Shown here in pieces: positions 61,339-64,000 of a stretch of DNA of 64,000 bases. This stretch comes from CAVVIH01 sp963748295 (lineage in GTDB: Bacteria; Acidobacteriota; Vicinamibacteria; Vicinamibacterales; 2-12-FULL-66-21), in NCBI GenBank assembly GCA_963748295.1, contig CAVVIH010000006.1, positions 1-64,000 on the forward strand. Direction: 5' to 3'. The notes beneath the pieces are model-generated. The model saw nothing but the letters and a program-made list of their open reading frames with translations. It ran no database searches and was not told where the DNA came from. Both the position numbers and the translations under genes were made by a program. Positions within the stretch are counted from its first letter, which is position 1, and each line of letters starts with the position of its first letter.

Positions 61339-62310
61339 ATGATCGCACTCGTGTTGACCGCGGGGCTCGGCACGCGCCTCCGGCCGCTGACGTACGTCCG
61401 CGCGAAGGCTGCCGTGCCGGTCAACGGCGACGCGCTGGCGCGCCGGGTCCTGCGCTGGCTCGCGCGTCAGGGCATCCGCGAGACGGTGTTGAACCTGCAC
61501 CATCATCCCGCGTCGATCGGCGCCGTGATCGGCGACGGCGCCGACCTCGGCGTGCGGGTCCGCTACTCATGGGAGCAGCCGGTGCTCGGCTCGGCAGGCG
61601 GACCGAGACATGCGCTCCCGCTGGTCACCGATCGGACGCGCGGCGGCGCACAGACCTTCCTCATCGTCAACGGCGACACGCTGACCGAGCTCGACGTCGA
61701 GGCGATCGCGCGGGATCACCGGCAGTCGGGGGCGCTCGTCACCATGGCGGTGATTCCGAATCCGCGGCCTGAGAAATACGGCGGCGTCGTGCTCGACGGT
61801 TCGTCCGGCGGCGGCGGCGCGATTCGAGAATTCACTCGTGCCGCACCTGGCATCGAGTCCTATCACTTCATCGGAATCCAGGTAGCGGACGCACGGACGT
61901 TCGAAACGCTGGCGGACGGCGTGCCCGCGGAATCCGTCAACGCGCTCTATCCCGCGCTCATGCGCGAGCGGCCGGGATCGATCCGGGCGTTCGTCTGCGA
62001 CGCGCCGTTTTCCGATATCGGCACGGCGGCTGATTATCTGGACACATCGCTCGCGCTGGCGCACACGGAAGAGAACCGGCTGGTCGCCCCGACCGCAACC
62101 ATTCATACTTCTGCGGTCGTCCTTCGCACGGCGGTGTGGGATGATGTGACGGTCGGCGCCGGCGCGCGGCTCACCGACTGCGTCGTGGCGGACGGCGCGC
62201 GCATCCCGGCGGGAGCAGTCTTCACGCGCAAGGCGATCGTGCCGTCGCAGGGACGCCAGGCCCGCGACGACGAAACGATCGCCGGAGATTTGTTGATCAA
62301 GGACATCTGA
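61339..62310 (+). CDS. Sugar-1-phosphate nucleotidyltransferase (MurU/mannose-1-P type)
   Basis: A 323-residue NTP-transferase. The nucleotide-binding loop is LTAGLGTRLRPLTYVRAKAA (residues 6-25), followed by PVNGDALARRVLRWLARQGI, VLGSAGGPRHALPLV, the metal-binding TFLIVNGDTLTELD (~115) and RPEKYGGVVLDG. The C-terminal ~60 residues form left-handed beta-helix turns (LVAPTATIHTSAVVLRTAVW, DDVTVGAGARLTDCVVADGA), an addition absent from the short MurU proteins. The stop overlaps the start of the AmgK-like kinase. That pairing suggests N-acetylmuramate-1-phosphate uridylyltransferase activity in cell-wall recycling. GDP-mannose pyrophosphorylase is the alternative. Confidence 0.85.
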   Translation: MIALVLTAGLGTRLRPLTYVRAKAAVPVNGDALARRVLRWLARQGIRETVLNLHHHPASIGAVIGDGADLGVRVRYSWEQPVLGSAGGPRHALPLVTDRTRGGAQTFLIVNGDTLTELDVEAIARDHRQSGALVTMAVIPNPRPEKYGGVVLDGSSGGGGAIREFTRAAPGIESYHFIGIQVADARTFETLADGVPAESVNALYPALMRERPGSIRAFVCDAPFSDIGTAADYLDTSLALAHTEENRLVAPTATIHTSAVVLRTAVWDDVTVGAGARLTDCVVADGARIPAGAVFTRKAIVPSQGRQARDDETIAGDLLIKDI

Positions 62311-63335
62311 TGACGCAAAAACGCCAGGCGGAAGGCGCCGAACAGCGCGAGCGCATCGACTCGTACCTTCAGCGCAGCGGCCTCGCCGCGCGCGGCCCCC
62401 GGGTAGTGCCGCTGACCGGCGACGCCTCCGATCGGCGATATTTCCGCGTTCTGATCACCGATGGACCGTCGATCGTCCTGTCGCTCTACTCGGCGCCATT
62501 CGATTTCTCGAAAATGTCGTTCGTGAACGTGGCGCGGCTGCTCGAACGGATGCCGGTGCCAATCCCGACGGTGATCGGGCATGCGGAGGACATCGGCCTG
62601 CTGGCATTGGAGGATCTCGGCGACGTCACGCTCCAGGCGCACCTGGGGGCCGCGTCCGGCGCGGAGCACGCGGCGCTCTATCGCGAGGCGGTGGCGCTGA
62701 TCGCCACGCTGCAGAAGCGCGGCGCCGAGCTGGCGTCACCCGATTACATTCCCTACACCGTCGCCTTCGACGTCGAAAAGCTGACGTGGGAGCTCGATTT
62801 CTTCATCAAGCACTTCGTCGAGGCGTACCGGGGCGTCGTCATCGGGCCGGCGGCGCGCGAAGAGCTGGGGCGCGAGTTCGCGGTGCTGATCGAGGAGCTG
62901 GCATCCGAGCCGCGCGTGCTGTGCCACCGCGATTATCACAGCCGCAACCTCATGCTTCATCACGGGAAGCTGTACATCATCGACTTCCAGGACGCGCGCA
63001 TGGGGCCGGATACCTACGATCTCGTCTCGCTCCTGCGCGACTCGTACGTCGATCTTCCCGAACAGACCGTCGACGATCTGATCGCGTACTTCCTCGCGGT
63101 CAAGGGGGAGACCGCCGAAGCGGGCCGGTTCCGCAAGCGCTTCGACATGATGGCGCTGCAGCGCAACCTCAAGGCGCTCGGCACGTTCGGCTACCAGACG
63201 ACCGCCCGGCGCAACCCCGTCTATATCCAGTACATCCCCCGCACGCTCCGCCACGTGCGCAACAACCTGGAACAGCTGCCCCGCTTCGCGCGACTGCGCG
63301 AACTTCTCGCCGCGCATGTAGACGAGTTCAACTAA
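62310..63335 (+). CDS. AmgK-like amino-sugar kinase (phosphotransferase family)
   Basis: A 341-residue aminoglycoside phosphotransferase-fold kinase. The N-lobe contains VVPLTGDASDRRYFRVLITD (the DASxRxY motif typical of AmgK) and PVPIPTVIGHAEDIGLLALE with EDLGD. The catalytic loop is VLCHRDYHSRNLMLHHGKLY (HRDxxxxN, ~215) and the metal-binding strand is IIDFQDARMGPDTYDLVSLL (~230). The C-terminus (MALQRNLKALGTFGYQTTAR) also matches AmgK. AmgK phosphorylates the anomeric OH of N-acetylmuramate or N-acetylglucosamine, and MurU then makes the UDP-sugar, bypassing de novo synthesis. The two genes overlap by one base here (TGATG), supporting a coupled salvage step. Confidence 0.88.
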   Translation: MTQKRQAEGAEQRERIDSYLQRSGLAARGPRVVPLTGDASDRRYFRVLITDGPSIVLSLYSAPFDFSKMSFVNVARLLERMPVPIPTVIGHAEDIGLLALEDLGDVTLQAHLGAASGAEHAALYREAVALIATLQKRGAELASPDYIPYTVAFDVEKLTWELDFFIKHFVEAYRGVVIGPAAREELGREFAVLIEELASEPRVLCHRDYHSRNLMLHHGKLYIIDFQDARMGPDTYDLVSLLRDSYVDLPEQTVDDLIAYFLAVKGETAEAGRFRKRFDMMALQRNLKALGTFGYQTTARRNPVYIQYIPRTLRHVRNNLEQLPRFARLRELLAAHVDEFN

Positions 63336-63352
63336 GGGAGCCTTCGGCTCCC
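63336..63352. other. Hairpin GGGAGCC-TTC-GGCTCCC
   Basis: A perfect 7-bp stem begins directly after the kinase stop codon. No T-run follows; the heptamer array starts immediately. Confidence 0.5.
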
Positions 63353-63473
63353 TCAACTCCCAACGCCCAAAAAACCCCAACTCCCAAAGAACTCCCAAGT
63401 TCCAACTTCCAACTCCCAAGAACCCCAGGCCCATGAGAAGAATTGGGAGTTGGGAATTGGGATTTGGGAGTTG
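63353..63473. repeat. Heptamer repeat array (CTCCCAA, then TTGGGAG)
   Basis: CTCCCAA-type units (also GTTCCAA, CTTCCAA) fill 63353-63420. After a short spacer, TTGGGAG and TTGGGAA units in the opposite sense run to 63473. The halves are complementary and could fold together. The array lies between the AmgK-like gene and the isomerase gene. Confidence 0.8.
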
Positions 63474-63490
63474 TACAATGAACAGTTTCC

Positions 63491-64000
63491 ATGCTCTTCG
63501 GTGTTTCCACCCATCTGTACCACGACCGCCGTCTGGAACGCGATCACCTCGCGCAGATTGCGTCCTACGGGTTCGAAGCGGTTGAGGTCTTCGCGACCCG
63601 CAGCCACTTCGACTACCGCGATGACGCGGCGGTCGACCGCCTCGGGCAGTGGCTCGCCGATACGGGGCTCAAGCTGCACGGCGTCCACGCGCCGATCACC
63701 GAGAGCTTTGGCGCCGGCGATGTCTGGGCGCCCGGTTTTTCGAACGCCGTCCAGGACCCGGCGCGGCGCGAGGCAGCCGTACGCGAAACCGAGGCGGCGC
63801 TGCAGATGGCGAGGCGCATTCCGTTCGACGTGCTCGTCGTGCATCTCGGAACCCCGGCCTCGAAGAACAACCCCGGCGACAACACGCGGAGTGCGGCGGT
63901 TCGAAGCGCGCAGGAGATCTGCCGGATCGCCGAGCCGCTCGGCGTCCGCGTCGCCCTCGAGGTGATCCCCAACTCGCTCTCCGACGCGGCGTCGCTCGTC
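63491..64000 (+). CDS. Sugar phosphate isomerase/epimerase family protein, 3' truncated
   Basis: An open frame from ATG 63491 runs off the window end, giving 170 residues. It begins MLFGVSTHLYHDRRLERDHL, then IASYGFEAVEVFATRSHFDY, LADTGLKLHGVHAPITESFG, RETEAALQMARRIPFDVLVV, HLGTPASKNNPGD and LGVRVALEVIPNSLSDAASL. These are the xylose isomerase-like TIM-barrel landmarks: the VHAP strand, VVHLG strand and the ALEVIPN strand with a metal-binding Glu. TACAAT at 63474-63479 sits 11 bases upstream, just after the heptamer array; an out-of-frame ATG at 63478 is not used. The position after two amino-sugar salvage genes suggests a sugar-related substrate, which is inference. Confidence 0.85.
   Translation, partial: MLFGVSTHLYHDRRLERDHLAQIASYGFEAVEVFATRSHFDYRDDAAVDRLGQWLADTGLKLHGVHAPITESFGAGDVWAPGFSNAVQDPARREAAVRETEAALQMARRIPFDVLVVHLGTPASKNNPGDNTRSAAVRSAQEICRIAEPLGVRVALEVIPNSLSDAASLV

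Overview
GC-rich chromosomal DNA, most likely from an Acidobacteriota genome and plausibly the Vicinamibacteria. Three protein types point there: six paralogues of the VWFA-related family first described in Acidobacteria (TIGR03436 type), two ADOP-type ABC permeases each beside a PadR regulator, and an Oar-like TonB receptor with an N-terminal carboxypeptidase-regulatory domain. This is inferred from gene content; there is no rRNA or other marker gene here. I saw no tRNA, CRISPR array, insertion sequence or phage gene.

Layout. 1-9 kb: an unidentified truncated gene, a type II secretion/type IV pilus ATPase broken by many frame changes, small unknown proteins, and an Oar-like TonB receptor. 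9-17 kb: exported amidohydrolase, RodZ-like HTH membrane protein, divergent ADOP permease/PadR pair with matching operators, exported S9 peptidase. 17-21.5 kb: PadR-ADOP operon and an M19 dipeptidase. 21.5-27.5 kb: a giant DUF2339-DUF3999 fusion membrane protein. 27.5-32.4 kb: uridine kinase, GT-C-like membrane protein, dUTPase, VWFA protein. 32.4-36 kb: GNAT and a second S9 peptidase. 36-39.2 kb: S58 (DmpA/P1) peptidase-VWA-VWA operon. 39.3-46.6 kb: BNR/VPS10-like propeller protein and two more VWFA proteins. 46.6-49.6 kb: N-terminal nucleophile amidase, creatininase-like enzyme, threonine dehydratase-like enzyme. 49.7-53.5 kb: glycogen phosphorylase, two small proteins, DinB/YfiT protein. 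53.5-59.5 kb: VWFA to PrcB_C-DUF4870 operon, M24 peptidase, HtrA protease. 59.6-64 kb: MidA-like methyltransferase, CYTH protein, sugar nucleotidyltransferase, AmgK-like kinase, and a sugar isomerase running off the end.

The genes suggest a cell that exports many peptidases and amidases for peptide scavenging, assembles envelope or surface proteins of the VWFA and BNR type, and salvages amino sugars (nucleotidyltransferase plus AmgK-like kinase).

Two features cut across the window. First, many intergenic gaps hold degenerate tandem repeats with a constant 7-bp period but different unit sequences (TTGGGAG, CAGCTAT, CTGGAAG, GTGCGAC, GCAACTC, GCGATTT, CCAGGGG). Several are arranged as inverted arrays around terminator hairpins. 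Second, about a dozen otherwise well-conserved genes carry one single-base frameshift, and the first 8 kb carry many more. This looks like residual consensus error (possibly a low-coverage contig end) more than biology, so frameshifted genes are given below as single genes with the break point stated.
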